Notes under the pieces: model-generated
Told to the model about the DNA's origin: nothing
The model's database searches: none
The model's input: the letters and a program-made list of their open reading frames with translations, nothing else
Position numbers and translations under genes: made by a program
Source of the DNA: Clostridium sp. CAG:411
GTDB taxonomy: Bacteria; Bacillota; Clostridia; Lachnospirales; Lachnospiraceae
Length of the DNA stretch: 17,574 nt
Assembly: GCA_000437275.1 (NCBI GenBank)
Contig: FR899674.1
Location: 1 to 17,574 of the forward strand
Direction of reading: 5' to 3'
Shown here: positions 1 to 7,736 of the stretch, piece after piece
Layout of the letters: every line of letters begins with the position of its first letter
Numbering within the stretch: position 1 is the first letter of the stretch

Positions 1-29
1 CTCTACTTATTTGTTTCAAACTTTTTCTC

Positions 30-878
30 CTATTCTTCCTGTAGTTTCACTGCTTCTACACAGTTATTCATAAGCATGGCAATGGTCATAGGTCCTACTC
101 CACCAGGTACAGGAGTAATTGCATCTACAATCGGCTCAACATCCGCAAAATCTACATCTCCACAAAGCTTATTATTTTCATTTCTATGAATTCCTACATC
201 TATTACTACTGCGCCCTCTTTTACATACTCTTTCGTAATAAACTTAGGCTTTCCAATCGCTACCACTAAAATGTCTGCTCGTTTTGTAACCGCTTTTAAG
301 TCCGCTGTTCTGGAATGGCATATTGTTACTGTTCCATTTTCTCGTAATAACAACATAGAAATCGGTTTTCCTACAATATTGCTTCTACCTACAACAACGC
401 ACTCTTTTCCTTCTATTTCTACGCCACTGCGCTTTAACAACTGAATAATGCCTGCTGGAGTACAAGATACAAAACCAGCTTCTCCTATACTTAACGAGCC
501 TACGCTCTGTGGATGAAAACCATCTACATCCTTTTTCGGATCAATTGCACGTATCACTGCATCTTCATCAATATGTTTTGGCAATGGAAGCTGTACTAAA
601 ATTCCATTTACATCTTTTCTTTCGTTCAATTCTCTAATTTTATCTAATAATTCGTCCTGTGTAATACTTTCTTCCATTTCATATGAAAGAGAACGAATTC
701 CTACATATTCACACGCCTTTTTTTTATTTCCAACATAAACGGTAGAGGCCGGGTCATTTCCTACCTGAATAACTGCCAATGTAATTTCTACACCTTCTTT
801 TTTATAGGCAGCCACTTTTTCTTTCAATTCATCCTTAATTTCTGCCGCTATTTTTTTTCCATCAATTCTTTTCGCCAT
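30..878 (-). CDS. folD: Bifunctional methylenetetrahydrofolate dehydrogenase / methenyltetrahydrofolate cyclohydrolase FolD
   Basis: FolD interconverts 5,10-methylene-, 5,10-methenyl- and 10-formyl-tetrahydrofolate using NADP(H), supplying one-carbon units for purine and formylmethionyl-tRNA synthesis in the cytosol. The 282-aa length is normal for the family. Visible signatures are the YxxxK catalytic pair (Y48, K52), the VQLPLP segment (95-100), KDVDGFHP with D119, the nucleotide-binding loop GRSNIVGKP (164-172), and the C-terminal PGGVGPMT (258-265). The ATG is preceded by weak ribosome-site candidates (AGGAT and GGTG), weaker than those of its neighbours. The gene seems to stand alone or to begin an operon that runs off the left edge; no terminator is visible in the 29 bases after the stop. 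Identification is secure. Confidence 0.97.
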   Translation of the reverse strand: MAKRIDGKKIAAEIKDELKEKVAAYKKEGVEITLAVIQVGNDPASTVYVGNKKKACEYVGIRSLSYEMEESITQDELLDKIRELNERKDVNGILVQLPLPKHIDEDAVIRAIDPKKDVDGFHPQSVGSLSIGEAGFVSCTPAGIIQLLKRSGVEIEGKECVVVGRSNIVGKPISMLLLRENGTVTICHSRTADLKAVTKRADILVVAIGKPKFITKEYVKEGAVVIDVGIHRNENNKLCGDVDFADVEPIVDAITPVPGGVGPMTIAMLMNNCVEAVKLQEE

Positions 879-917
879 TTTTTCACCAAATATCCTAATT
901 GATACTCTTTCCTTCCT

Positions 918-930
918 CGGAAATATTCCG
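918..930. repeat. Short perfect dyad in the folD leader
   Basis: CGGAA-ATA-TTCCG is a perfect 5-bp inverted repeat about 40-50 bases upstream of the folD start. It could be an operator half-site pair or a small leader hairpin. The rest of the 198-base gap between folD and the amidase gene is AT-rich, and I see no convincing -35/-10 pair for folD in it. A dyad this short can arise by chance. Confidence 0.3.
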
Positions 931-1037
931 TTTTCTTTATCTTTTCTATTCTATAACAGATTTTTTCTATTGAAAAGTGAAATCTTAAATTTTATGAATC
1001 TTTTATAACTATTTCCCACGAAACTACTATACTATTG

Positions 1038-1066
1038 AAAAAAAAGACAGAAAAATCTGTCTTTTT
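1038..1066 (-). terminator. Rho-independent terminator of the amidase gene
   Basis: A 10-bp perfect stem, AAAAAGACAG paired with CTGTCTTTTT around a 6-base loop, lies 11 bases past the amidase stop. Read on the minus strand, the stem runs into a continuous T tract. The other strand also has T-rich sequence after the stem, so it could work in both directions, but no plus-strand gene ends here. Confidence 0.85.
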
Positions 1067-1076
1067 CTATGTTTTT

Positions 1077-1835
1077 TTAATTTAATGCAATCAATAATGT
1101 TTCAAATCCGTCCTCTCGCAATACGTTTTGAATCCTCTCTGCCCTGTCTAACTCCTTGAATCTGCCAACTAAAACTGCATAGTACCCATTTATTTCACGA
1201 ATTTCTACGGTATATCCCATTTCACTAACCCTATTCGCCAATCGCTGTGCATTATCATAGTTTCGGAACAAGCCGATCTGAATCCGATACGTTGGTGTTT
1301 CCTTCTGTTCTACAGTTTCCAAAATTCCCTGTGCGATTCCCTGTGCTATGTTATCAAATTCCTGGTCAAATAATTTATTATCCGCTTCATTATTAATAAA
1401 ACCTGTCTCCACTAACACAGCAGGCATTCTAGTTCCTCGAAGAACAGCTAAATCCTTACGAATACTTCTTCCCAAATTTTTAAATCCAACCTGCTCCAAT
1501 TGTTGGTTGATATTGTCAGCCATCACTTCTTTTATATCTCCATCGTTGTAAAGTAATGTCTGCACACCTGTATACTGATTTGGCTCTGGGCTTGAGTTTC
1601 GATGCAAGGAAACAAAAAAATCCGCATTTGCTCTATTGGCAATTCTTGCCTTTTCATTTGGTGATTGATATACATCATCTGTTCTTGTAAAAACTACATC
1701 AATTCCATTATTCTTCAAGATGTCTCCAACTGCCAATGCCAGATTTAGATTATCATCTTTCTCTTTTCTTCCATTGAACATAGCTCCATTATCCCAACCT
1801 CCGTGACCTGCATCCACCACTACTCTTGTTGCCAT
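1077..1835 (-). CDS. CwlC-like N-acetylmuramoyl-L-alanine amidase (Amidase_3) with C-terminal SPOR domain
   Basis: This zinc amidase would cut the bond between N-acetylmuramic acid and L-alanine in peptidoglycan. The ATG at 1835 gives 252 aa and has a GGGGG ribosome site 6 bases upstream. The frame is open to 1898, but that longer start lies upstream of the likely promoter and has no good ribosome site. Zinc and catalytic residues are H11 (VDAGHGG), E25, H78 (SLHRNS) and E143 (VETGF). Residues about 183-252 form a SPOR-type peptidoglycan-binding domain (YRIQIGLFRNYDNAQRLA). Neither start gives a signal peptide. Domain order, length (252 versus about 255 aa) and missing signal peptide match B. 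subtilis CwlC, a sigma-K-dependent mother-cell lysis amidase. The enzyme class is certain; the sporulation role is inferred. It is a single-gene unit with its own terminator. Confidence 0.92.
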   Translation of the reverse strand: MATRVVVDAGHGGWDNGAMFNGRKEKDDNLNLALAVGDILKNNGIDVVFTRTDDVYQSPNEKARIANRANADFFVSLHRNSSPEPNQYTGVQTLLYNDGDIKEVMADNINQQLEQVGFKNLGRSIRKDLAVLRGTRMPAVLVETGFINNEADNKLFDQEFDNIAQGIAQGILETVEQKETPTYRIQIGLFRNYDNAQRLANRVSEMGYTVEIREINGYYAVLVGRFKELDRAERIQNVLREDGFETLLIALN

Positions 1836-1859
1836 AATGAACCCCCATGCATTTTTTAT

Positions 1860-1887
1860 TAGTTTATGACAAAATAACAGATTGGTT
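1860..1887 (-). promoter_or_regulatory. Sigma-K-like (mother-cell) promoter of the amidase gene
   Basis: On the minus strand CATAAACTA (1860-1868) fits the sigma-K -10 pattern CATAnnnTA exactly. AACC (1884-1887) fits the -35 pattern mACm, 15 bases upstream (the usual spacing is about 16). The start point would fall near 1852, leaving a leader of about 17 bases before the ATG at 1835. No TATAAT-type promoter competes with it in this gap. Sigma-E uses a similar -10 and cannot be excluded. Confidence 0.55.
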
Positions 1888-1934
1888 CCACTTTCCAAAA
1901 CATGCTAGGATACTTTTCCTTATCCCCTACACAC

Positions 1935-1965
1935 AAAAAAGAGGCTATCCATTCGATAACCTCTT
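1935..1965 (-). terminator. Rho-independent terminator of the chemotaxis gene
   Basis: An 11-bp stem (AAGAGGTTATC with GATAGCCTCTT, one G-T pair) is followed on the minus strand by six Ts. It lies about 22 bases past the chemotaxis gene stop and insulates the amidase promoter from read-through. Confidence 0.9.
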
Positions 1966-1986
1966 AACTAGCTTCGGTGCTTTCTT

Positions 1987-3480
1987 CTATTCTGATTTGT
2001 TTTCCTTTACCATATCCATCAATTCCTTCATCCGGATTTCAATCTCTTTGCGTACTGCTTCATTTTCTTCTTCCGCATTCATTGTCTCATTGGCATGTTC
2101 TGTCAACGCTTCTGATATAGATGAAATTGTATGAATAGACGTTACGATTTCTTGATTTGCTGTCTGAAGTTTTTCAACATGATTTGCCAAACTAGCAATG
2201 TTTCCACGAATCGATTGCGTATTATCTGAAATAGTAACAAAGCTTTTCGCTGTCTCTTCTGTCTTTTCCTTTTCTTCATTGATGCCCTCAATCATATTAT
2301 AAGCGACCTTTACCACCTCATTGATCGCAGATGAGACATTGTTAATCAACTCCGTAATATCCAAAGTTGCCTCTTGTGTCTGTGTTGCCATTCCTGAAAT
2401 TTCAGAAGCAACTACCGCAAATCCTTTTCCTGCTTCTCCAGCTCTGGCAGCTTCAATACTTGCATTCAAAGACAGTAGACTTGTTTGTTCTGTAATGTTA
2501 TTGATGATTTCTACAATCGTATTCATCTCATTCATATAAGCATCTAGCTTTTCTAATTTTTCTACTACTACTTTTCCATTTTGTACAGATTCATTCGCCT
2601 TATCTATCAAATCATCAACATCTTTATTTCCTTTTTCTAATGCGACTACGGTCTTGTTCATATTATTTGTGATGATTTCTGCTGCTTCATTTACAATTTC
2701 TACTTTGCCTTGAATGGATTCTGTCTGTTCTAATTGGCTTGAAACAGCGTTTGATGTATCAATCGTTCCATTTGTAACTTGTTGCATAGCCTCTTTGGTC
2801 GTTAGAGATACTCTTGCTAGTTTTTCTAATTGTTCATGTACCTCTCGCACGCCCTCTTCCAGTTTTTTAGATAAAGAAGAAACCTGTTGTAATACTGCTA
2901 AATTTTCATCCCGATTCTGTATGATATTTTCCATTTTTACTGCATTATTATGCTGTAGCGTTTTTACCGTATATTGCGATGCAATAGCCATTAACATCAC
3001 ACCAACCATCTGTACAACTGCCTTGTCTGCTCCAGCATAACCAAATCTACCTGTGGCTGCACCACCTGCTACTGCTATTATATTTAAGATAAAAATACCC
3101 AAATTAATCTTAATCAGATACTTTACATCTCCATATACAGTTACCGCATACACCATTGGCACAACCAAGATAAAGACTAAACTTTCCGAAGCGGTCAACA
3201 TTTCGTATGTAAAAAACAGAGCGAAACCATATGATGCAATATGCTTGATATACGGATTATCCACCTCTTTTTTTTGCAAAATAATCATTGCAATTGACAC
3301 ACATGGTCCCAATAAAAACGTTAAGAGTAATTGTACGACAGATGTTCTTCCACTTACGAATTGCAACAAAATAAATATGGTAATCACCACTGTACTTAAT
3401 GTATGTATCTGTGTAACCAATTTATTGTTTCTCGCATTTTCTTGCCTTTGCAATATTTGTTCCTTGTTCTCTTCTTTCAT
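1987..3480 (-). CDS. Methyl-accepting chemotaxis protein with six-TM membrane sensor
   Basis: This chemoreceptor of 497 aa would pass signals to CheA/CheW. The N-terminus has six predicted membrane spans (about 21-43, 48-69, 78-95, 100-116, 121-140, 152-170) joined by short loops, so there is no sizeable extracellular ligand domain. I see no HAMP domain: the coiled coil begins almost directly after TM6. The signalling domain fills about 185-497 with the hallmark hairpin tip at 330-360 (EQTSLLSLNASIEAARAGEA, then GKGFAVVASEI). The tip is centred, so the two arms are of similar length. There is no C-terminal CheR-binding pentapeptide. The ATG has a GGGGGA ribosome site. No flagellar sigma-28 promoter pattern was found upstream. 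The ligand is unknown; a membrane-embedded or intracellular signal is likely. Confidence 0.93.
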   Translation of the reverse strand: MKEENKEQILQRQENARNNKLVTQIHTLSTVVITIFILLQFVSGRTSVVQLLLTFLLGPCVSIAMIILQKKEVDNPYIKHIASYGFALFFTYEMLTASESLVFILVVPMVYAVTVYGDVKYLIKINLGIFILNIIAVAGGAATGRFGYAGADKAVVQMVGVMLMAIASQYTVKTLQHNNAVKMENIIQNRDENLAVLQQVSSLSKKLEEGVREVHEQLEKLARVSLTTKEAMQQVTNGTIDTSNAVSSQLEQTESIQGKVEIVNEAAEIITNNMNKTVVALEKGNKDVDDLIDKANESVQNGKVVVEKLEKLDAYMNEMNTIVEIINNITEQTSLLSLNASIEAARAGEAGKGFAVVASEISGMATQTQEATLDITELINNVSSAINEVVKVAYNMIEGINEEKEKTEETAKSFVTISDNTQSIRGNIASLANHVEKLQTANQEIVTSIHTISSISEALTEHANETMNAEEENEAVRKEIEIRMKELMDMVKENKSE

Positions 3481-3563
3481 AAAAATCCCCCTTATTCTAT
3501 GCCTTATACCATACCTTTCTCTCTAGTTTATAACACACTCCTTTGAATTGCAATGTAGGTTTC

Positions 3564-3592
3564 TTTACATTTTATTAACAATTTTTTAACAA
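3564..3592 (+). promoter_or_regulatory. 11-bp-phased TTAACA-like direct repeats (PhoP/OmpR-type operator candidate)
   Basis: Three hexamers on the plus strand, TTTACA (3564), TTAACA (3575) and TTAACA (3586), recur every 11 bp. The last two sit inside 11-bp units (TTTATTAACAA and TTTTTTAACAA) that differ at one position. The B. subtilis PhoP consensus is TT(A/C/T)A(C/T)A repeated with about 5-base gaps, which these fit. They lie 84-112 bp upstream of the chemotaxis gene start, just beyond a weak -35/-10 pair (TTGCAA 3548-3553, TATAAA 3527-3532 on the minus strand, 15-bp spacing). The region is AT-rich, so chance is a real alternative. Confidence 0.4.
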
Positions 3593-3624
3593 ACCATCTA
3601 ACGTTACTAATAAGTAGTAGAATT

Positions 3625-3661
3625 AAAAAGGAAGATTGCGAACTTACATCCACAATCTCCC
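3625..3661 (-). terminator. Rho-independent terminator of the hydratase gene
   Basis: On the minus strand a 9-bp stem (GGGAGATTG with CAATCTTCC, one G-T pair) with a 14-base loop is followed by TTTTT. It lies about 80 bases past the hydratase stop. The large loop makes it weaker than the other terminators in the window. Confidence 0.65.
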
Positions 3662-3740
3662 GATTTTCTTCAAACAGATTATTCATACAGATATTTCACA
3701 TCATTTCCATATGACCTGCTTATCTATATTTCACTAAAAA

Positions 3741-6026
3741 TTAAACACGATTGAAGTTGATTAAGCAACCCTTCAAAATGATTTCTCTCTCATCATCTGT
3801 CAATTCGCCCATCTGAAGTTCAAATTCTTTCATTCCCTTATTTACAACGTATGCTTTAAATGTAGTTGCCTTATTGCGAACTGCCTCTGCTACGCCAGGA
3901 ATAAAGATGTAGTCTCCATTGGCAAATGGTAATTCTTCCTCTGGATAAATAAATGGAAGCATACCCCAGTTGATCAGATTCGATCTATAACGTTTTGTTG
4001 CATACTCTTTTGCAATGTTAGCCCATCCACCTAAAACCTTCTGGCAAGATGCGGCCTGTTCTCTTGCTGAACCATCACCTGGTTTTACTGCATAAATAGT
4101 ACTTCCAACACCTGTATTCGTTTTATTTACATCTGTAAATGTAGCCTTTACTGTATGCATCATTTCTTTTAATTCTGGAAGAACTTCTCCCATGCATTGT
4201 CCATTTTCACGAGCCACTTCTGCTGCATGTACCTCTTTTGCACGACCTACATATGCTGGGTCTTTTCTTGATAATGCAAATTCAGCAAGTCCAATTGGGT
4301 TAGAACGATAAGAAGAAGTCTCTCCTGAAGGAATCAACTCATCTGTTGTTGTTACTGGATCATGAATTTCAGAAACCACCTTAATCATAAGATTATCTGT
4401 CAATGCTACCATTGCAGGCCAGTCTTTGATGTTTGGTCCAAACTGAATTTCAACGGATGGATCTGCAACACCCTTGCTGTCAAATACACGATTTTCATAA
4501 ATTGTCTTATCAAAGAAATACTTAGGTTTGCTAAAGTTTACATCTATATCTGTTGCTGGTGTCAAATAACCCTTGTTTGCTGCAGTAGCTGCAATCGAAC
4601 GAGCGTCCATAAGTGCAACAGAAGAAATCTGTCCGTTTTGTAACTTAGAACCCTCTCTATTTGGGAAGTTTCTTGTAGAATGACGAATACTAAATGCATT
4701 GTTTGCAGGTGTATCTCCCGCACCAAAACATGGTCCACAGAATGCTGTTTTCATAACTGCTCCTGCCTCCATAAGCTTAGCAGCCGCACCATTCTTAACC
4801 AATTCCATATAAACTGGCATACTTGCAGGATACACACTAAGTGTAAATGCGTCATGACCGATACTTGCACCATTTAAAATATCTGCTGCATCACAAATAT
4901 TTTCAAAGCCACCGCCTGCACATCCGGCAATAATTCCCTGTTCTACATATAACTTACCATTTCTAATTTTATCTGTTAATTTGAAGTCAACCTGACCGTC
5001 CAAACTTACCAATGCTTTTTGCTCACAATCATGCAAAACATCCTCAAGATTGGCATTTACTTCCTCGATTGTATACGTATTACTTGGATGGAATGGCATA
5101 GCAATCATTGGTTTAATTGTACTAAGGTCCACATAAACCATACCATCATAGTAAGTAACATCCGCAGGTGACAATTCTTTATATTCATCTACTCTTCCAT
5201 GAATTTCATAAAATTCTTTAATTTTTGCATCTGTTGTCCAAATAGAAGAAAGGCAGGTAGTCTCTGTTGTCATTACATCGACACCAATACGGAAATCTGC
5301 ACTAAGTTTTTCTACACCAGGTCCCACAAATTCCATAACCTTGTTATTTACATATCCATTTGCAAATACTGCACCAATAATTGCCAACGCTACGTCCTGT
5401 GGTCCTACACCCTTTACAGGTTCTCCTGTTAAATATACACCAACAACACCTGGCATGTTAATATCGTAAGTCTGTGATAATAACTGTTTTACAAGCTCTG
5501 GTCCACCTTCACCCATCGCCATAGTACCAAGTGCACCATAACGAGTATGACTATCTGAACCTAAGATCATCTTTCCGCCACCAGCAAGCATTTCTCTGGC
5601 AAATTGATGAATAACTGCCTGATGAGGTGGTACATAAACTCCACCATATTTCTTTGCACAAGTAAGACCAAACATATGGTCATCTTCATTGATGGTTCCA
5701 CCAACGGCACATAAACTATTATGACAGTTTGTTAAAACATAAGGAATAGGAAACTTTTCCAATCCAGATGCTCTTGCGGTTTGAATAATACCTACAAATG
5801 TAATATCATGTGAAGTCAACTTATCAAACTTAATCTTAAGCTTGTCCATATTACCTGAAGTATTATGGTCTTTTAAAATATTATAAGCCATGGTTCCCTG
5901 TTTTGCTGTTTCCTTATTTGGAGCAACACCTAATCTGCTCTGTAAAACAGCCTGGGCTTCACCATTGTCTTCAACAATTTCCGTTCCATTGAGTAAATAT
6001 ACACCATTTTCGTATAATTTAATCAT
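3741..6026 (-). CDS. Aconitase-family [4Fe-4S] hydratase
   Basis: This 761-aa protein has the full aconitase fold layout. The iron-sulfur ligands should be C369 (AGCAGG) and C430/C433 (CGPC). Other aconitase signatures are GSDSHT (156-161), RNFPNREGS (452-460), the swivel-domain loop GDGSAREQA (650-658) and KRYRSNLINWGMLPF (678-692). Length and overall look resemble the YbhJ-type 'putative hydratase' branch more than the AcnA (about 890 aa) or AcnB branches. Citrate/isocitrate isomerisation is possible, but another hydroxy-acid substrate cannot be excluded from sequence alone. The ATG has a GGAGGA ribosome site. It is a single-gene unit with its own consensus promoter and a terminator. No citrate synthase or isocitrate dehydrogenase gene is nearby to fix the pathway. 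Confidence 0.88.
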   Translation of the reverse strand: MIKLYENGVYLLNGTEIVEDNGEAQAVLQSRLGVAPNKETAKQGTMAYNILKDHNTSGNMDKLKIKFDKLTSHDITFVGIIQTARASGLEKFPIPYVLTNCHNSLCAVGGTINEDDHMFGLTCAKKYGGVYVPPHQAVIHQFAREMLAGGGKMILGSDSHTRYGALGTMAMGEGGPELVKQLLSQTYDINMPGVVGVYLTGEPVKGVGPQDVALAIIGAVFANGYVNNKVMEFVGPGVEKLSADFRIGVDVMTTETTCLSSIWTTDAKIKEFYEIHGRVDEYKELSPADVTYYDGMVYVDLSTIKPMIAMPFHPSNTYTIEEVNANLEDVLHDCEQKALVSLDGQVDFKLTDKIRNGKLYVEQGIIAGCAGGGFENICDAADILNGASIGHDAFTLSVYPASMPVYMELVKNGAAAKLMEAGAVMKTAFCGPCFGAGDTPANNAFSIRHSTRNFPNREGSKLQNGQISSVALMDARSIAATAANKGYLTPATDIDVNFSKPKYFFDKTIYENRVFDSKGVADPSVEIQFGPNIKDWPAMVALTDNLMIKVVSEIHDPVTTTDELIPSGETSSYRSNPIGLAEFALSRKDPAYVGRAKEVHAAEVARENGQCMGEVLPELKEMMHTVKATFTDVNKTNTGVGSTIYAVKPGDGSAREQAASCQKVLGGWANIAKEYATKRYRSNLINWGMLPFIYPEEELPFANGDYIFIPGVAEAVRNKATTFKAYVVNKGMKEFELQMGELTDDEREIILKGCLINFNRV

Positions 6027-6063
6027 AAAGTTCCTCCTATCTTAAGAATCGTTTACGTTCTTT

Positions 6064-6092
6064 ATTATAGTTTGTGACAAAAGAAATTGCAA
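6064..6092 (-). promoter_or_regulatory. Sigma-A promoter of the hydratase gene
   Basis: On the minus strand TTGCAA (6087-6092) and TATAAT (6064-6069) are separated by 17 bp. The leader to the ATG is about 30 bases and contains the GGAGGA ribosome site. No obvious operator or attenuator lies in it. Confidence 0.8.
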
Positions 6093-6230
6093 TCTTTTTT
6101 CAATAATACCTTATCCACCTCTGCGTTACCTGTACTTTTCTTCCTTTTATTATGTAATTCGGTTCCTAGCAAAGCCAAAATAATAACCAAATTTCACCAA
6201 TAGTTTTTTTAATCTTTTTCTAATTTTTTG

Positions 6231-6259
6231 TTGTAATTTCAAAAATCCTTTGTTATAAT
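6231..6259 (+). promoter_or_regulatory. Sigma-A promoter of pyrBI
   Basis: TTGTAA (6231-6236) and a perfect TATAAT (6254-6259) are 17 bp apart. The start point would be near 6266, giving a leader of about 35 bases. That is too short for a PyrR-type attenuator, and no terminator hairpin precedes pyrB. The remainder of the 274-base gap back to the hydratase start (6027-6230) holds only the divergent hydratase promoter and AT-rich sequence. Confidence 0.78.
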
Positions 6260-6300
6260 AATTTACGTCAATTTAGTAGTAATCAAATATGGAGGTACTT

Positions 6301-7230
6301 ATGAAGCACGTTATATCACCCCTTGATTTATCTGTTGACGAACTGGATGCGGTTCTTTCTCTTGCGGAAAGAATTATTGGGAATCCAGAAAAATATAAAA
6401 CAGTATGTCAGGGAAAAAAGTTAGCAACCTTATTTTATGAGCCAAGTACTCGTACCCGATTAAGCTTTGAAGCTGCCATGTTAAATCTTGGCGGTAGTGT
6501 TTTAGGCTTTTCATCGGCTGATTCCAGTTCAGCATCGAAGGGAGAAAGTGTTGCTGATACGATTCGTGTAATTTCCAGTTATGCGGATATTTGTGCAATG
6601 CGTCATCCAAAAGAAGGCGCGCCTTTAGTCGCATCTCAGTACTCTTCTATTCCTGTTATCAATGCAGGGGATGGTGGACACAACCACCCTACACAAACAT
6701 TGACAGATTTATTAACAATTAAAAAGTTAAAGGGAAGCCTTGATAATTTGACAATTGGATTATGCGGTGATTTAAAATTTGGTCGTACTGTCCACTCTCT
6801 TATTCGTGCGATGATACGTTATAAGAATGTTAAATTTGTAATGATTTCCCCTGACGAGCTTCGTATTCCGGATTACCTTCGTAAAGAAGTGTTAGATGCA
6901 CAAAACATTCCGTACAAGGAAGTAAATGTGCTGGAACCTGTGATGCCTGAGTTAGATTTATTATATATGACTCGTGTACAACGGGAACGTTTCTTTAATG
7001 AAGAAGACTATATTCGATTGAAAGATAGTTTTATCTTGAATGCGAAAAAAATGAAATATGCTCGAGAGGACATGCTAGTTCTTCATCCTCTCCCACGCGT
7101 AAATGAAATTTCCACAGAAATTGACGATGATCCAAGAGCTGTTTACTTTAAGCAGGCACAATATGGTGTTTACGCTCGTATGGCTTTGATCATGACCCTT
7201 TTAGGATTGGATGGTGACGGATTATGTTAA
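6301..7230 (+). CDS. pyrB: Aspartate carbamoyltransferase, catalytic chain PyrB
   Basis: PyrB joins carbamoyl phosphate and L-aspartate to give N-carbamoyl-aspartate, the committed step of pyrimidine synthesis. The chosen ATG at 6301 gives 309 aa and sits 5 bases after GGAGG (6291-6295); an in-frame ATG at 6289 overlaps that ribosome site and is rejected. Signatures are FYEPSTRTRLSFE (45-57, carbamoyl-phosphate loop), the mobile K80 in SSASKGE, GDGGHNHPTQ (123-132) and HPLPR (262-266). It is followed by pyrI with a 7-bp overlap, so the two chains would be made in coupled amounts for a dodecameric, allosteric enzyme as in E. coli. Identification is secure. Confidence 0.97.
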   Translation: MKHVISPLDLSVDELDAVLSLAERIIGNPEKYKTVCQGKKLATLFYEPSTRTRLSFEAAMLNLGGSVLGFSSADSSSASKGESVADTIRVISSYADICAMRHPKEGAPLVASQYSSIPVINAGDGGHNHPTQTLTDLLTIKKLKGSLDNLTIGLCGDLKFGRTVHSLIRAMIRYKNVKFVMISPDELRIPDYLRKEVLDAQNIPYKEVNVLEPVMPELDLLYMTRVQRERFFNEEDYIRLKDSFILNAKKMKYAREDMLVLHPLPRVNEISTEIDDDPRAVYFKQAQYGVYARMALIMTLLGLDGDGLC

Positions 7231-7655
7231 ATATCAGTGGTTTAAATAATGGTGTGGTAATTGACCACATTCAAGCTGGTGGAGCATTTGAAATTTACAA
7301 TTACTTAAATTTAGATAAAGAAGATGACTGTAGCGTTGCTATTATCAAAAATGCAAAAAGCAACAAAACAGGCAAAAAGGACATGATAAAAATTGAAGGT
7401 CCGATACGTGCGGATTTGGATATTCTTGGTGCCTTATCTCCTAATCTTACTATCAATATTATTAAAGATGGTACGATTGTTGAAAAAAGACATTTAAGTT
7501 TACCAGAAACGGTAACAAATATTTTGAAGTGTCGCAACCCACGTTGTATCACATCAATTGAGCAGGAATTACCGCACAAATTCAAATTAGCCGACAAGAA
7601 TACAGGAATTTACCGTTGTATCTATTGTGAACAAAGATACAGCAATCGTTCCTAA
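7224..7655 (+). CDS. pyrI: Aspartate carbamoyltransferase, regulatory chain PyrI
   Basis: PyrI binds the nucleotide effectors of aspartate transcarbamoylase and holds the catalytic trimers together. The 143-aa product has the N-terminal allosteric domain (about 1-98) and a C-terminal zinc domain with all four cysteine ligands: C103 and C108 (CRNPRC), C132 and C135 (CIYC). The start codon overlaps the last codons of pyrB (7224-7230), which implies translational coupling. Having pyrI as a separate gene means the enzyme is the regulated type, not the unregulated PyrB-only type found in Bacillus. Identification is secure. Confidence 0.96.
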   Translation: MLNISGLNNGVVIDHIQAGGAFEIYNYLNLDKEDDCSVAIIKNAKSNKTGKKDMIKIEGPIRADLDILGALSPNLTINIIKDGTIVEKRHLSLPETVTNILKCRNPRCITSIEQELPHKFKLADKNTGIYRCIYCEQRYSNRS

Positions 7656-7684
7656 AATCTTTTTCATTCATTTTTTTAACTTTC

Positions 7685-7720
7685 ATCCAAAAGTGAGGTA
7701 GCAATACCTCACTTTTGGAT
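7685..7720. terminator. Perfect 16-bp hairpin between convergent operons, probable terminator of pyrBI
   Basis: ATCCAAAAGTGAGGTA and its exact complement are separated by the stable tetraloop GCAA. It begins 30 bases past the pyrI stop. On the plus strand a run of seven Ts starts only about 8 bases after the stem, which is an unusual offset. On the minus strand, where the exporter operon ends at 7737, no T tract follows the stem. It is the only candidate terminator for either operon and may act in both directions or as an RNA 3'-end stabiliser. Confidence 0.65.
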
Positions 7721-7736
7721 TCCAGGACTTTTTTTA

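Noticed and set aside
1836..1898. N-terminal extension of the amidase to the ATG at 1898
   Set aside because: The extra 21 residues are not a signal peptide, there is no ribosome site, and the predicted promoter lies downstream of that ATG.
3053..3526. Plus-strand open frame of 157 codons opposite the chemotaxis gene
   Set aside because: Antisense shadow of the membrane-segment codons; no ribosome site and no family resemblance.
3481..3563. Sigma-28 flagellar promoter for the chemotaxis gene
   Set aside because: No TAAA-N15-GCCGATAT-like arrangement could be found.
6044..6062. AAGAA-N9-TTCTT dyad near the hydratase start point
   Set aside because: Arms of only 5 bp in AT-rich sequence with no inner symmetry and a poor match to a CcpA site.
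6289..6300. Upstream ATG of pyrB
   Set aside because: It overlaps the GGAGG ribosome site that serves the ATG at 6301.
6260..6300. PyrR-type attenuator or other pyrimidine leader control
   Set aside because: The predicted leader is about 35 bases with no hairpin or antiterminator.
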